Positions 28,200 to 37,621 of a DNA stretch of 64,000 nucleotides are shown here, one piece after another. The stretch covers positions 95,375 through 159,374 of the forward strand of contig NZ_KI928916.1 in assembly GCF_000521215.1 (NCBI RefSeq), in the 5' to 3' direction. Origin of the DNA: Labrenzia sp. DG1229 (GTDB taxonomy: Bacteria > Pseudomonadota > Alphaproteobacteria > Rhizobiales > Stappiaceae). Position numbers and translations under genes: made by a program. Numbering within the stretch: position 1 is the stretch's first letter; each line of letters begins with the position of its first letter. The notes beneath the pieces were generated by a model. It was given only the letters and a program-made list of their open reading frames with translations, made no database searches and was not told where the DNA came from.

Positions 28200-28982
28200 C
28201 TATCGACCTTTCCAGACCGGGTCTCGTTTTTCTGCGAAAGCTCTCGCTCCCTCGAGCTGGTCCTCGGAGCGATAGAGCCGTTCGACGGTTTCAAACTGGC
28301 TTTTGGTAATGCGGTTCAACGCGTCCTGAAACTTCATATCTTCCGCCTCTCTCACGACTTCCTTGATCGCCGCATAAACAAGCGGAGGTCCGGACGCCAG
28401 CAGATTGGCGAGTTTCCACGCTTCTTCCTTGAGGTGTTCAGGCGGATGGATATGATTTATCAGGCCCCAGCGAGCAGCCTCCTCGGCATCGAGCCAACGG
28501 CCTGTCAGAAGCATTTCCATCGCGATGTGATAGGGAATTCGCTTCGGCAACTTGATGCTCGCTGCGTCGGCAACCGTCCCAGAACGTATTTCAGGTAAAG
28601 CGAAAGTTGCGTGATCTGCTGCCAGAATGACATCTGCTGACAGCGCGAGTTCCAGCCCGCCACCACAGCAGATTCCATTGATCGCCGCAATTACGGGCTT
28701 GTTCAAACCGCGCAGTTCCTGAAGTCCACCGAACCCGCCCTTGCCGTAGTCGCCGTCGACTGCATCACCGTCCGCTGCAGCCTTCAGATCCCAACCCGGA
28801 CAGAAAAATTTTCCTCCGGCACCTGTGATGATTGCAACACGCAATTCAGGATCGTCTCGAAAATCCGTAAACACCTCCCCCATGATCCGGCTTGTCTCCA
28901 GGTCGATTGCATTTGCCTTCGGACGATCAAGCGTGACTTCGAGAATTCGGTTTTCTTTCCGGATCTTCAAGGGGCTGGTCAT
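28200..28982 (-). CDS. caiD: Crotonase-family carnitinyl-CoA dehydratase (CaiD-like)
   Basis: A 260-residue enoyl-CoA hydratase. FCPGWDLKAAADGDAVDGDYG, KPVIAAINGICCGGGLELAL (oxyanion hole), ADHATFALPEIRSGTVADAA and LLTGRWLDAEEAARWGL(INHI) track E. coli CaiD, including the GWDLKAAA signature and the GGFGGL loop. CaiD interconverts crotonobetainyl-CoA and carnitinyl-CoA. ATG 28982 has GAGGTG at correct spacing and starts 4 bp after the upstream stop. It is third in the operon, after acyl-CoA dehydrogenase and acyl-CoA ligase. Confidence 0.88.
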   Translation of the reverse strand: MTSPLKIRKENRILEVTLDRPKANAIDLETSRIMGEVFTDFRDDPELRVAIITGAGGKFFCPGWDLKAAADGDAVDGDYGKGGFGGLQELRGLNKPVIAAINGICCGGGLELALSADVILAADHATFALPEIRSGTVADAASIKLPKRIPYHIAMEMLLTGRWLDAEEAARWGLINHIHPPEHLKEEAWKLANLLASGPPLVYAAIKEVVREAEDMKFQDALNRITKSQFETVERLYRSEDQLEGARAFAEKRDPVWKGR

Positions 28983-28986
28983 CGTT

Positions 28987-31011
28987 TTACACCTCACACC
29001 TGATCAGCGCGTCCGCTGCAATGGCATAGTTTTCACCGCAAAGGAGCGGATTAACTTCAACTTCCGAAACTGCCGCCGACATGGCATAGGCCTGAACCGA
29101 CAACACTGCATCAACAATCGCTGGCCGATCGCAAGCCGGTTGCCCGCGATAACCCTTCAGGACACGCGCAATCTTCAATTGATCCAACGCCGTTTCAATA
29201 TCACTTCGGGAAACGGGCAAGATCACCGAGAAGCTGTCTTGAAGCAATTCGGCAAGCACTCCGCCGGCGGCCAGCGTCAGCACATGTCCGTGAGCCGGAT
29301 CCAGCACGACACCAATCAGCAATTCGATCACGGCATCAGAAATCATTTCTTCAACGAGGAACGTTTCCACAGGCATTCTTGCCGCCGCATCCATGACATC
29401 CTGTCTGGTTGTCAATCGCAGTGCGACTGCACCTGCTTCGCTTTTGTGCGCAAACCCAACGCCTTTCAGGACGACAGGGAATCCGATCTGCTCAGCTGCA
29501 TCAGCTGCGCATTTCGAAGAATGCACTCTGATACTCTTCGGGGTCCGAAGTCCATGATTTCGCAGAAGTGCTTTTGCCTGTGCTTCCTCGATCACAGTTT
29601 CTACCTCAGGCGTTCTGGGAATATGGATGGCATCCTTGGAAGGCTCCTTGCCGGCAAATGCCACGGCTTCGATGGCATCAAGGGCATCTTCCAACCCGCA
29701 TAGCGGAACCAACCCTCGCGCGAACAACTCAAGCGCAATCACCTCGGGCATTGTCTCTTGCAGGGAGCTGAGAATAGCCATCGGCTTGCCGCTCTTGTTT
29801 TTCGCAATTTCCACCGCATCAATGACTTGCAACCATTCATGCAAATCACAACGGTCGGAGCGCGGAAAATCAAGCACAACGATGCCGAAGGAGGCTTCGC
29901 CCTCCATCATGATCGAAAAGACGCCGCTCATGGCATTCACGTCTCTCCAGATGTAGGTGTGGTAGTCAAGTGGATTGGCCAGAGCCACCTTGTCACCAAG
30001 CAATTCATTCAAAACCGTTTTTTGCGTGGTACTCAGCGCTGGAAAGGTAATGTTTCTATCAGAGACCAGATCCGCGACAAGGCTCGCTTCGCCACCTGAA
30101 CAGGACATGGACACGATACTGCCATCGGCAAGCGTCCCGACCATGTGCATCAGCTTCAGTGTTTCCAAAAACGTCGCAAGACCCGTTACCTCGGCAATTC
30201 CCAACTTCGAAAAGAGAGCACTTGCACCGACTGCGCTACCCGCGAGTGACGCGGTATGAGACATGGTCGTGGACTGCGCTTGTGCGGACCGGCCAATTTT
30301 CAAGACGACAACGGGTTTGCCCGCTTTTTTGGCACGTCGCGCAAATTTTTCGAATGCCGCAAGGTCATCCAAGCCTTCAACATAGAGCCCGATTGCAGTT
30401 ACCCGCTCGTCGCCAAGAAGGGCTTCTGCGATTGCGGACAACCCTGTCTGAGCCTGATTTCCGGCGGTCACAAGATACGCAATCGGCAGACCGCGCTTCT
30501 GCATCGTTAGGTTCAGCGCGATATTGGACGACTGCGTCAGGATCGCGACACCGTTGGGCACTCCAACCAATCCGTGCTGATCCGGCCAGAGCGCGGCGCC
30601 ATCCAGTGCGTTGATGAAGCCATAGCAGTTCGGTCCCAATATCGGCATCTCGCCAGCCGCTTCAACCAGGACGTCTTGTAGATTGTCGGCATCCTCAAGT
30701 TCAGCTGACGCTTCTTTGAAGCCAGAGGCAAAGCATACGGCACCGCCTGCGCCATTCTTCGCAAGTGTTTGAACAATCTCTATGGTCGAATGGCGATTGA
30801 CCCCGACAAATGCGGCATCAGGAACGAATGGCAGTTCTGCGACAGAGCGAACAGCGGGCGAGCCAGACAATTCCTTCTTGCTGGGATGGACCACACAGAT
30901 ATCGCCGTAGAACCCGTTTTTTCGGCACTCACGAATGACGTTTTCACACCAGGCTCCACCACCGACAACAGCTATGGACTTGGGACGAAGCAACCGTCTC
31001 AGGTCACGCAT
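28987..31011 (-). CDS. ADP-forming acyl-CoA synthetase (ACD/Pat-type), possible betaine-CoA ligase
   Basis: A 674-residue single-chain NDP-forming acyl-CoA ligase. N-terminal CoA-binding Rossmann domain (LLRPKSIAVVGGG, about 1-130), succinyl-CoA-ligase-like domains with the phosphohistidine loop TMSHTASLAGS, and a C-terminal ATP-grasp domain (from about 465: EAQAKALLRNHGLRTPKS; PVVLKGVGFAHKSEAGAVAL). In this operon it may activate gamma-butyrobetaine, crotonobetaine or carnitine, replacing the AMP-forming CaiC or CoA-transferase CaiB of other bacteria. Substrate assignment is from context only. Confidence 0.85.
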   Translation of the reverse strand: MRDLRRLLRPKSIAVVGGGAWCENVIRECRKNGFYGDICVVHPSKKELSGSPAVRSVAELPFVPDAAFVGVNRHSTIEIVQTLAKNGAGGAVCFASGFKEASAELEDADNLQDVLVEAAGEMPILGPNCYGFINALDGAALWPDQHGLVGVPNGVAILTQSSNIALNLTMQKRGLPIAYLVTAGNQAQTGLSAIAEALLGDERVTAIGLYVEGLDDLAAFEKFARRAKKAGKPVVVLKIGRSAQAQSTTMSHTASLAGSAVGASALFSKLGIAEVTGLATFLETLKLMHMVGTLADGSIVSMSCSGGEASLVADLVSDRNITFPALSTTQKTVLNELLGDKVALANPLDYHTYIWRDVNAMSGVFSIMMEGEASFGIVVLDFPRSDRCDLHEWLQVIDAVEIAKNKSGKPMAILSSLQETMPEVIALELFARGLVPLCGLEDALDAIEAVAFAGKEPSKDAIHIPRTPEVETVIEEAQAKALLRNHGLRTPKSIRVHSSKCAADAAEQIGFPVVLKGVGFAHKSEAGAVALRLTTRQDVMDAAARMPVETFLVEEMISDAVIELLIGVVLDPAHGHVLTLAAGGVLAELLQDSFSVILPVSRSDIETALDQLKIARVLKGYRGQPACDRPAIVDAVLSVQAYAMSAAVSEVEVNPLLCGENYAIAADALIRCEV

Positions 31012-31014
31012 CGG

Positions 31015-32175
31015 CTATGCTCCAAGCGGTCGGAAAATGTCACGGCTGATGATATGGCGCTGGATTTCGCTAGTGCCGTCCCAGATACGTTCCACGCGCG
31101 CATCGCGCCAGAAGCGTTCAATCGGAAAATCAACCATCAGTCCCATGCCACCATGGATTTGCAAGGTAGTGTCCGTGACCCTGGCAAGCATCTCTGTTGC
31201 ATAAAGTTTGGCGCTGGCAATTTCCCTGTTGGCGGACAGCCCCTGATCCAGACGCCACGCACCTGAAAGTGTCAGCCAATCGGCCGCGTCGATTTCAGTA
31301 ATCATGTCTGCAACCTGAAAGCTGATCCCCTGAAACTTTGCGATCGCCTGGCCGAACTGATTTCGTTCCGCGGCATAGGACACAGCGTGGTCGAAACATC
31401 TTCTGGCCCGGCCAACACTCATCGCCGCAACGGTGAGGCGTGTCGCATAGAGCCATTCGTTCATCACCGTAAACCCGCCGTCGACTTCCCCAAGCACCTG
31501 GGTGTCAGGCAATCGGCATCCATCAAAATAGAGAATGTAGTTCTTGTAGCCACGGTGACTGACCGAGGTGTAACCCTCGCGGATTTCAAATCCCGGTGTG
31601 CCGCGGTCAACCAGAAAGCAAGTGATTCTCTTTTTAGGCCCTCTGGGCGTTTCGTCGACGCCGGTCGCCACGAAGACAATAAAAAAATCCGCGTGTTCAG
31701 CGCCTGAGATAAAGTGCTTTGATCCTGAAACGACCCAGTCACCCGCGTCCCGCACTGCCTGGCACTTCATGCCTCGCACATCCGAACCGGCATCGGGTTC
31801 GGTCATTGCGAGTGCGTCCATCTTATCTCCGCGTACCACAGGTAAAAGATACCGTTCCCGTTGTTCTTCCGAACAGGCCATAAGAACATTCTGAGGACGC
31901 CCGAAAAAATGCGTAAGCGCCATGGATCCACGGCCAAGTTCTCGTTCCACAAGCGTGAAATCCAGATGGCCAAGTCCGGCACCGCCGACGTCCTCCGGAA
32001 AATTGCAGGCATAAAATCCAATATCGATGCACTTGCGCCTTATCTCATTCCCGAGTTCAAGAGGTACTTGGCCGGTCTTTTCAACAAGCGCCTCGTGCGG
32101 ATAGATCTCATTTTCCACAAACGAGCGCACCGTTGAGACAATCATCTCCTGCTCTTCGCTCATACCAAAATGCAT
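31015..32175 (-). CDS. Acyl-CoA dehydrogenase (possible gamma-butyrobetainyl-CoA dehydrogenase)
   Basis: A 386-residue FAD enzyme with complete ACAD domains: ALAMTEPDAGSDVRGMKCQA (FAD/substrate loop), WVVSGSKHFISGAEHADFF, CFDHAVSYAAERNQFGQAIA and IHGGMGLMVDFPIERFWRDA. The catalytic glutamate is in WDGTSEIQRH. It is the first gene of the operon with GAGGAGACC before its ATG. Dehydrogenation of gamma-butyrobetainyl-CoA to crotonobetainyl-CoA would feed CaiD. CaiA-like function is inferred from the neighbours. Confidence 0.9.
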   Translation of the reverse strand: MHFGMSEEQEMIVSTVRSFVENEIYPHEALVEKTGQVPLELGNEIRRKCIDIGFYACNFPEDVGGAGLGHLDFTLVERELGRGSMALTHFFGRPQNVLMACSEEQRERYLLPVVRGDKMDALAMTEPDAGSDVRGMKCQAVRDAGDWVVSGSKHFISGAEHADFFIVFVATGVDETPRGPKKRITCFLVDRGTPGFEIREGYTSVSHRGYKNYILYFDGCRLPDTQVLGEVDGGFTVMNEWLYATRLTVAAMSVGRARRCFDHAVSYAAERNQFGQAIAKFQGISFQVADMITEIDAADWLTLSGAWRLDQGLSANREIASAKLYATEMLARVTDTTLQIHGGMGLMVDFPIERFWRDARVERIWDGTSEIQRHIISRDIFRPLGA

Positions 32176-32202
32176 CTACGGTCTCCTCTTGCCCTGCTCG
32201 TT

Positions 32203-32233
32203 CAAGAGTGAGACAAGACGACAGACAAGAGTG
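32203..32233. promoter_or_regulatory. Direct repeats, possible AraC/CdhR-type operator
   Basis: CAAGAGTG occurs at 32203-32210 and again at 32226-32233, 23 bp apart (about two helical turns on the same face), in the 78-bp gap between the GlxA-type regulator and the carnitine operon. Spaced direct repeats are the usual AraC-family site. Eight-base repeats could be chance, but the position is apt. Confidence 0.45.
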
Positions 32234-32253
32234 TGCGGTTTTGGTAGTCAAGT

Positions 32254-33201
32254 GTGCAGAATTCGAAAAAATCTGATGTGGTAAGTTCCTTGGGTGTTCT
32301 GCTTTTCGAGAACTTTTCCAATCACTGCCTGGCAAATGCCATTGAACCTTTCCGTGCCGCCAACGCAATTGCTCGCCAAACGCTCTACGAATGGCGACAT
32401 TTCAGTCAGGATGGGGGAACGGTAACCTCTTCGAGCGGCTTGCCTGTCGAGACTGTTTCACTGTCCGACGCCGCGCCAAGGGGCAACTATCTGTTTGTGA
32501 TGCCGAGCTATGGCTATTGCGAACTGGCCGATCCAAAAATGTGCAAAACACTTCGTGCCGCACGCAACCGTTTTTCAACACTTGTCGGTATGGACACGGG
32601 CGCATGGCTTTTCGCCAAGGCCGGTCTGCTGGATGGACGCAAGGCGACAATTCACTGGGACGAATTCAACAATTTTATGGAGAGTTTCCCTGATATTGAA
32701 GCGGTCGAAGACAGATATGTCATTGAGGATGACCTTGCTACTTGCGGCGGGGCATCGACAGCGTTCGAGCTGACACTTGAGTTGATCAGACGTGAACATA
32801 GTTCAATGTTCGCGCTCGAAATCGCGGCGCTTTTTATGCATGGCGACAAGTTGGAATTGTACGATCCGCTCCGGCGGTGGTCGACTGACGCACTGGTACG
32901 CAGGGCAACAGCCCTTATGCGAAGAAAACTGGAAGCGCCTCTGCCGATCCCGGAACTCGCAAGACAACTCCGCTCAGACCAACGCACGCTGGAACAACAC
33001 TTCCAACGCAAGATGAATATGACACCTTCGTCTGTGTACCGTGGAATTAGACTACGCGAAGCGCGGCGCCTGGTTGAACTCACCACCTTGAGCGTTGCCG
33101 AAATTTCCGAGCGATGTGGCTATCGAAACACCAGTGCGATGATCCGGGCCTTTCGACAGGAGTTCGGTGTCCCCCCCGGATATTATCGCAATGTTCGTTG
33201 A
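32254..33201 (+). CDS. GlxA-family AraC regulator (CdhR-like)
   Basis: A 315-residue activator with an N-terminal DJ-1/PfpI-like sensing domain (GVLLFENFSNHCLANAIEPFRAANAIA; LVGMDTGAWLFAKAGLLDG; CGGASTAFEL) and a C-terminal double HTH AraC domain (LARQLRSDQRTLEQHFQR; SVAEISERCGYRNTSAMIRAF ... FGVPPGYYRN). The layout equals that of CdhR and GbdR of Pseudomonas, which sense carnitine and betaines. The divergent position over the operon supports a carnitine-type inducer. The start is a GTG at 32254 without a strong ribosome site. Confidence 0.87.
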   Translation: MQNSKKSDVVSSLGVLLFENFSNHCLANAIEPFRAANAIARQTLYEWRHFSQDGGTVTSSSGLPVETVSLSDAAPRGNYLFVMPSYGYCELADPKMCKTLRAARNRFSTLVGMDTGAWLFAKAGLLDGRKATIHWDEFNNFMESFPDIEAVEDRYVIEDDLATCGGASTAFELTLELIRREHSSMFALEIAALFMHGDKLELYDPLRRWSTDALVRRATALMRRKLEAPLPIPELARQLRSDQRTLEQHFQRKMNMTPSSVYRGIRLREARRLVELTTLSVAEISERCGYRNTSAMIRAFRQEFGVPPGYYRNVR

Positions 33202-33388
33202 ATTTTCAGTATCACCTCAATGAAAATTGCCAAGACGCGAAACAGTTAGTCTTTGTTTTCACTCCGTTAGCCTCGATACCGTTCTTGACAAACCGTCCGC
33301 CACGAGACCCGATAGGACGAGGTGGTAATTGCCGTCATAGTTCGGCTGCCTCTCTTTGAAGAACGGTTCTGATAGACGAAACTTAATC

Positions 33389-35359
33389 ATGCCGGGAAGA
33401 ATTCTGATGATTGCACTTATGCGTGTCGCGGTGGTCTTTCTGGTGACAGGACTGGGAATGCCCTGTTCATTCGGGCAGAACGTCGACACGACGGAATACG
33501 CTGGATCAAAGACATGTTCAGGGTGTCATGCGACCGAAGCTCTCGCCTGGCAGCGTTCGCACCACGCCCAAGCCTGGGCGGACCCTAGCGATCAGACGGT
33601 AGACGGAGACTTTGACAACACTGAATTCACGCACCGTGGACGAAAAAGCCGATTTTATCGGAAAGAAAACGGGTTCTTCATCGAGACCGAAGATTACAAA
33701 GAGGCACCCAAAACATTCGAAGTGAAGGGCGTTGGTGGTCTTGCACCGCTCCAGCAGTACCTGATCGAAACGGAACCTGGCCGTCTACAATCCTTCGACG
33801 TCGTTTGGGATCAGGAAAAAAAGGAATGGTATCACCTTTACCCGGAGCAGCATTTGCCGCCCGAGGACGGTTTTCACTGGAGTGGCCCCTACAAGAATTG
33901 GAATGCTCGTTGTGCCGAGTGTCACTCAACGGGTTTCACAAAAAACTACAGTTTTCCCGACAAACGATATCAAAGTGATTGGGCGGAGATCGGCGTAGGT
34001 TGTGAAGCCTGTCATGGACCAGGTGCGGAGCATGTAGCTTGGGCTGAACAGTCAAAGCCGAACAAGGAAAAGCTGACTTCCGAATTGAAAGAAAATGGCT
34101 TGCTCATTGAGTTTACCGACAAACAAGCCGAAATAGAGATACAGCAATGCGCTGGATGCCACTCGCGCCGCGAACCGTTTCAAAATACGAGCCCTGTGCC
34201 GGGAACACCGTTCCATGACACCTACCGGCTGGCGCTTCTCCGTGACGGACTATACCACGCAGACGGTCAGATTCTTGACGAAGTCTATGTCTTTGGCTCG
34301 TTCCTGCAATCGAAAATGTACCAGAACGGTGTGCGTTGTTCCGATTGCCACGAGCCGCATAGCGGAGAACTTCGGGCGGTCGGCAACGGCATTTGCTCGC
34401 AATGCCATTCACCGACAGGCAACGAGGCATTTCCCACACTCACCTTGAAGGACTACGACGATCCAGCCCATCACTTTCACAATACAGGATCGGAAGGTGC
34501 ACGCTGCGTGTCCTGTCACATGATAGAGCGCACCTATATGGGAATTGATGGGCGCCGCGATCACTCATTCAGGATACCGCGTCCGGACATATCCGCAAAA
34601 ATCGGAACACCAAACGCCTGTACCGACTGTCACAAGGACAGGACTGCGGACTGGGCAGCCAGTGAGATCGAATTTCGATTTCCGGCAAGCACTCGTCGAG
34701 GGGATCATTTCGGCCTGTTGTTTGCCTCTGCGAGACGAGGTTCTACCGGACTAGGCGAGGATCTTTTAACTGTGGCTAGACAGGAGACGTATCCAGCGAT
34801 CGTCCGCGCGACAGCACTTGATCTCTTGACGAGAGAGGCAAATCCAGAGTTAGCAGATCAGGTTGGAGAGTTTTTAAATGACCCGGATCCTCTCGTTAGA
34901 AGAGCCGCTGTTTCCGGACTGCAACACGCTTCTTCCGAAATCAGGGCCAAGAAAATTGTTTCTGCTTTAGACGACCCTACCAAAACAGTTCGCATTGCGG
35001 CGGCACGCCAATTATTGGGGCTGCCACGCGGCCAACTTCCTCCAGGCGCATCGGTTTCGGCACGTGAGGCAACACGCGAATGGCAGCAATCTCTTGCGGC
35101 AAAATCTGACTTTCCCGAAACTCACATGGCTTTGGGTGGCGCTGCCCTGGCGATGCGGAATCCGGCAGCGGCAATTTCCGCGTTTGAAGAAGTAGTGAGC
35201 CTTGATCCGCAACTCATTCAGGCTTGGGAGTTTCTCGTTCGCCTGCATCTTGCCCAGCAAAATTTTACTGCTGCTGAATTCACGCTGCAAAAAGGGCTGG
35301 CGAGCAATCCTGAAGATCAGAACCTGCTGGAACTGAAAAACCAGTTCCCAAGGCAATAA
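33389..35359 (+). CDS. Octahaem c-type cytochrome with HEAT and TPR repeats
   Basis: A secreted, roughly 656-residue multihaem protein. A signal peptide (MRVAVVFLVTGLGMPCSFGQ) is followed by eight CxxCH haem sites: CSGCH, CAECH, CEACH, CAGCH, CSDCH, CSQCH, CVSCH and CTDCH. The order resembles cytochrome c554/NrfA-related proteins. The C-terminal 220 residues lack haem sites and carry HEAT-like repeats (DPDPLVRRAAVSGL; DPTKTVRIAAARQLLG) and a TPR pair (LAMRNPAAAISAFEEVVSLDP). ATG 33389 and ATG 33407 are both possible starts; GGGAAGA favours the second. It stands alone with no quinol partner gene. The redox role is unknown. Confidence 0.85.
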   Translation: MPGRILMIALMRVAVVFLVTGLGMPCSFGQNVDTTEYAGSKTCSGCHATEALAWQRSHHAQAWADPSDQTVDGDFDNTEFTHRGRKSRFYRKENGFFIETEDYKEAPKTFEVKGVGGLAPLQQYLIETEPGRLQSFDVVWDQEKKEWYHLYPEQHLPPEDGFHWSGPYKNWNARCAECHSTGFTKNYSFPDKRYQSDWAEIGVGCEACHGPGAEHVAWAEQSKPNKEKLTSELKENGLLIEFTDKQAEIEIQQCAGCHSRREPFQNTSPVPGTPFHDTYRLALLRDGLYHADGQILDEVYVFGSFLQSKMYQNGVRCSDCHEPHSGELRAVGNGICSQCHSPTGNEAFPTLTLKDYDDPAHHFHNTGSEGARCVSCHMIERTYMGIDGRRDHSFRIPRPDISAKIGTPNACTDCHKDRTADWAASEIEFRFPASTRRGDHFGLLFASARRGSTGLGEDLLTVARQETYPAIVRATALDLLTREANPELADQVGEFLNDPDPLVRRAAVSGLQHASSEIRAKKIVSALDDPTKTVRIAAARQLLGLPRGQLPPGASVSAREATREWQQSLAAKSDFPETHMALGGAALAMRNPAAAISAFEEVVSLDPQLIQAWEFLVRLHLAQQNFTAAEFTLQKGLASNPEDQNLLELKNQFPRQ

Positions 35360-35395
35360 GGACGCCGGTTCAAAGCAGTTTTTGCCGCTTGTCTC

Positions 35396-37621
35396 TTACA
35401 CAACCTGCTGCAGTGCACCGACAACCGCTGTGCCATCGAGCGGGATCGCCCTGCCCTTCTGGTCTACGGCAAATTCGGTCTGCCCCGCTGGAATTGTCGG
35501 AAGGGTGTTGCTTGCACCCGGCGTGTAGTCACCGCCGCCAGAACCACTGACGCTTGAAGACTGGTCGTTGACCCAATCCGGATTGACAGCCTGAAACGGG
35601 TCGAAGACGTGGCCGACCGGACCCTCTGTATTGGCTGATTTTTCATCTCCCAATTGCTCACCAAGCCAAGACTGATAGCTGTAGTTATCATTGCCGGCGC
35701 TGTCGCGTATGCCCGTAACCTTCGTGTCGACGCCATGACGATTAGCCCAGTTTCCTACAAGAGGCTGGTCAATGTCGTAGTCACCTTTCTGGTTGAACTG
35801 CCAGTGGTACGAAAGTTTTGACACCCCGTCTTTAGGTATGGATACCGTGCCGATGTCGTTGTACAGGAAGTTAGTTCGCTGCCCGACAATGGTATTCATG
35901 GACTCGCAGAGGTTCTTTACTGTGGTTGTGTCACCATCACCAAAGACAAGGAACGCGGTTTGCGAACCGACGAGCGTGTGTATCTCGACAACATTGCCTA
36001 TCACGGCAACGCCTTGGTCCCCGTACTCGTCTCCTTGGAACTGAATGGCATTGCCATTGTTGCCGGACCTGGACACGGTATTCCAAGCAAACAAGGAGCC
36101 GTCAGCCTGGCCAAGCTGGTGATTGTTCGTAGCTATCTGAGCGGCGTTGCAGGCAACCATGTTGTAAGGCTGGTTGCCCCCAAACGCATTACCAGCGAAA
36201 AGCATGCCGCCTTGGGTGGTTCCGAATTGGCCGCACAAGCCGATATATGGACCGGTGCAATTGATAACAGCCCCGCGTCCATATTGGTACGTTAAGGCTT
36301 CATAGCTACCTTCACCATTGGCGAACGAGCATGCGCAATTTTCGAAGGCAAGATAACCATTTCCCGTGTTATCGCCCCTGAACATAATAAAGTTACGTTC
36401 TTTGCGAATGTTAATATCCCGAACATGCAGGATCGGTGGGATTGTGCTGCCGGATGCACTTGACGTTCCATCCGTCAATACTGCCGTTGCGTCTTCACCA
36501 CGCATGGTGCATGGGAGCTTATCCAGCGCACCGCCCATGCCGCTCAGCCTATCGGAATAGGTCGTCCCTGAACTTAGCACCAAGTCAACGCCAGAAAGGT
36601 TGTTCCAGCCATTCTCAGCCAGGTTGACTGCCTTGGCGGCTGTTGCTGCTGCTGCGAAGCTTGCAAACGGATTGGCCTTTGCCGTGGCCTCATCTGTATT
36701 TGCGGCAGGAGACCCCACCCCGGTTCCGTCCACATAGGCGTAGACCTTGTGGTACATCGTGTCACCGATGTTGCAGATCGCCCGGAGGGTCGAAATGTTC
36801 GGGCTTGGGTATGCCGCGCCGTCGACAGTGAGCTGAAACGCATCTCCGACCCAGGGATAAATGACGGCATCGACTGTGATGAACTCGCCATCCGTCAATG
36901 AAGACAGGTTCCAGCCTGGTTGGAAGTAGTTGGCATACAATCCGGATGCGCTGTATTGGCTGGTCGTGAGAGCCGAAACTGTACTCTCAACCGTATTCGT
37001 TCCATCTGAGGCGATGAACTTCACCGCACGAACTGGCCTGCCCTGCTGAGCATGACGATGATAGACGCACAGTTTCGGAGCCCAAGCAGCGGACTTCGCC
37101 TCCTGGTCTTCAAGTTCCAGCCATACGGCTTGCGGCTTTCTGTACGCTTCGGTTGCCGCCGCTTCATGCGCGGTAAATTGTTCCGCCATCTTGCCGACCC
37201 ACCTGTCGTGCAGTTTCTGCGCCGCTTCCGGGTGAAGACCTGCCTCTTCGAACCAGCCGCCCGCCACCTGGGCAAAGGCCTGATCGTAGGGGAAACTCTC
37301 CGGCAGGTTCTCGGGCATGGAGAACCGATACCCTTCCTTCGGCGTCCAGCTTTTGGAGATTTCAGAGTAAAACTCCGATCGCTCTTGATCGCTTGCTTCG
37401 CTTCCCGGCACCTGAACGGACCCCATCAGCTCGCCTTGCAGTGCCTTGAAACCGGCAAACACACTCGCCGCGTCGCTCCAGCCGTTTTCAGCAGCGAAGC
37501 TCCGATGCTCTTCGCTGAGGCCGGACAGAAAACCGGTCTCCATCTCAAGCGGTCCTGTCGCGTTATCTCCAACTGGCTCGAATGTGTCAGTAGCGATATT
37601 GTCGGAATAGTCTTCCATCAT
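35396..37621 (-). CDS. Phage scaffolding protein fused in frame to a tail/beta-helix-like protein
   Basis: A 741-residue chimera at the end of a prophage remnant. Residues 30-180 read as a podovirus head-scaffolding protein (SWTPKEGYRFSMPENLPESF; WFEEAGLHPEAAQKLHDRW; Glu/Ala-rich). From about residue 181 the character changes to Gly/Asn/Thr-rich, beta-structured sequence (SYEALTYQYGRGAVINCTGP; GNAIQFQGDEYGDQGVAVIG) like a tail spike or right-handed beta-helix. The DNA also turns more AT-rich left of about 37080. In related phages capsid and tail genes separate these parts, so a deletion probably joined them. It overlaps the preceding gene as ATGA. Confidence 0.75.
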   Translation of the reverse strand: MMEDYSDNIATDTFEPVGDNATGPLEMETGFLSGLSEEHRSFAAENGWSDAASVFAGFKALQGELMGSVQVPGSEASDQERSEFYSEISKSWTPKEGYRFSMPENLPESFPYDQAFAQVAGGWFEEAGLHPEAAQKLHDRWVGKMAEQFTAHEAAATEAYRKPQAVWLELEDQEAKSAAWAPKLCVYHRHAQQGRPVRAVKFIASDGTNTVESTVSALTTSQYSASGLYANYFQPGWNLSSLTDGEFITVDAVIYPWVGDAFQLTVDGAAYPSPNISTLRAICNIGDTMYHKVYAYVDGTGVGSPAANTDEATAKANPFASFAAAATAAKAVNLAENGWNNLSGVDLVLSSGTTYSDRLSGMGGALDKLPCTMRGEDATAVLTDGTSSASGSTIPPILHVRDINIRKERNFIMFRGDNTGNGYLAFENCACSFANGEGSYEALTYQYGRGAVINCTGPYIGLCGQFGTTQGGMLFAGNAFGGNQPYNMVACNAAQIATNNHQLGQADGSLFAWNTVSRSGNNGNAIQFQGDEYGDQGVAVIGNVVEIHTLVGSQTAFLVFGDGDTTTVKNLCESMNTIVGQRTNFLYNDIGTVSIPKDGVSKLSYHWQFNQKGDYDIDQPLVGNWANRHGVDTKVTGIRDSAGNDNYSYQSWLGEQLGDEKSANTEGPVGHVFDPFQAVNPDWVNDQSSSVSGSGGGDYTPGASNTLPTIPAGQTEFAVDQKGRAIPLDGTAVVGALQQVV

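Noticed and set aside
35960-36295. 111-codon open frame on the plus strand inside the prophage fusion gene
   Set aside because: It lies antisense to a long in-phase coding gene, lacks a ribosome site and has no recognisable protein features.
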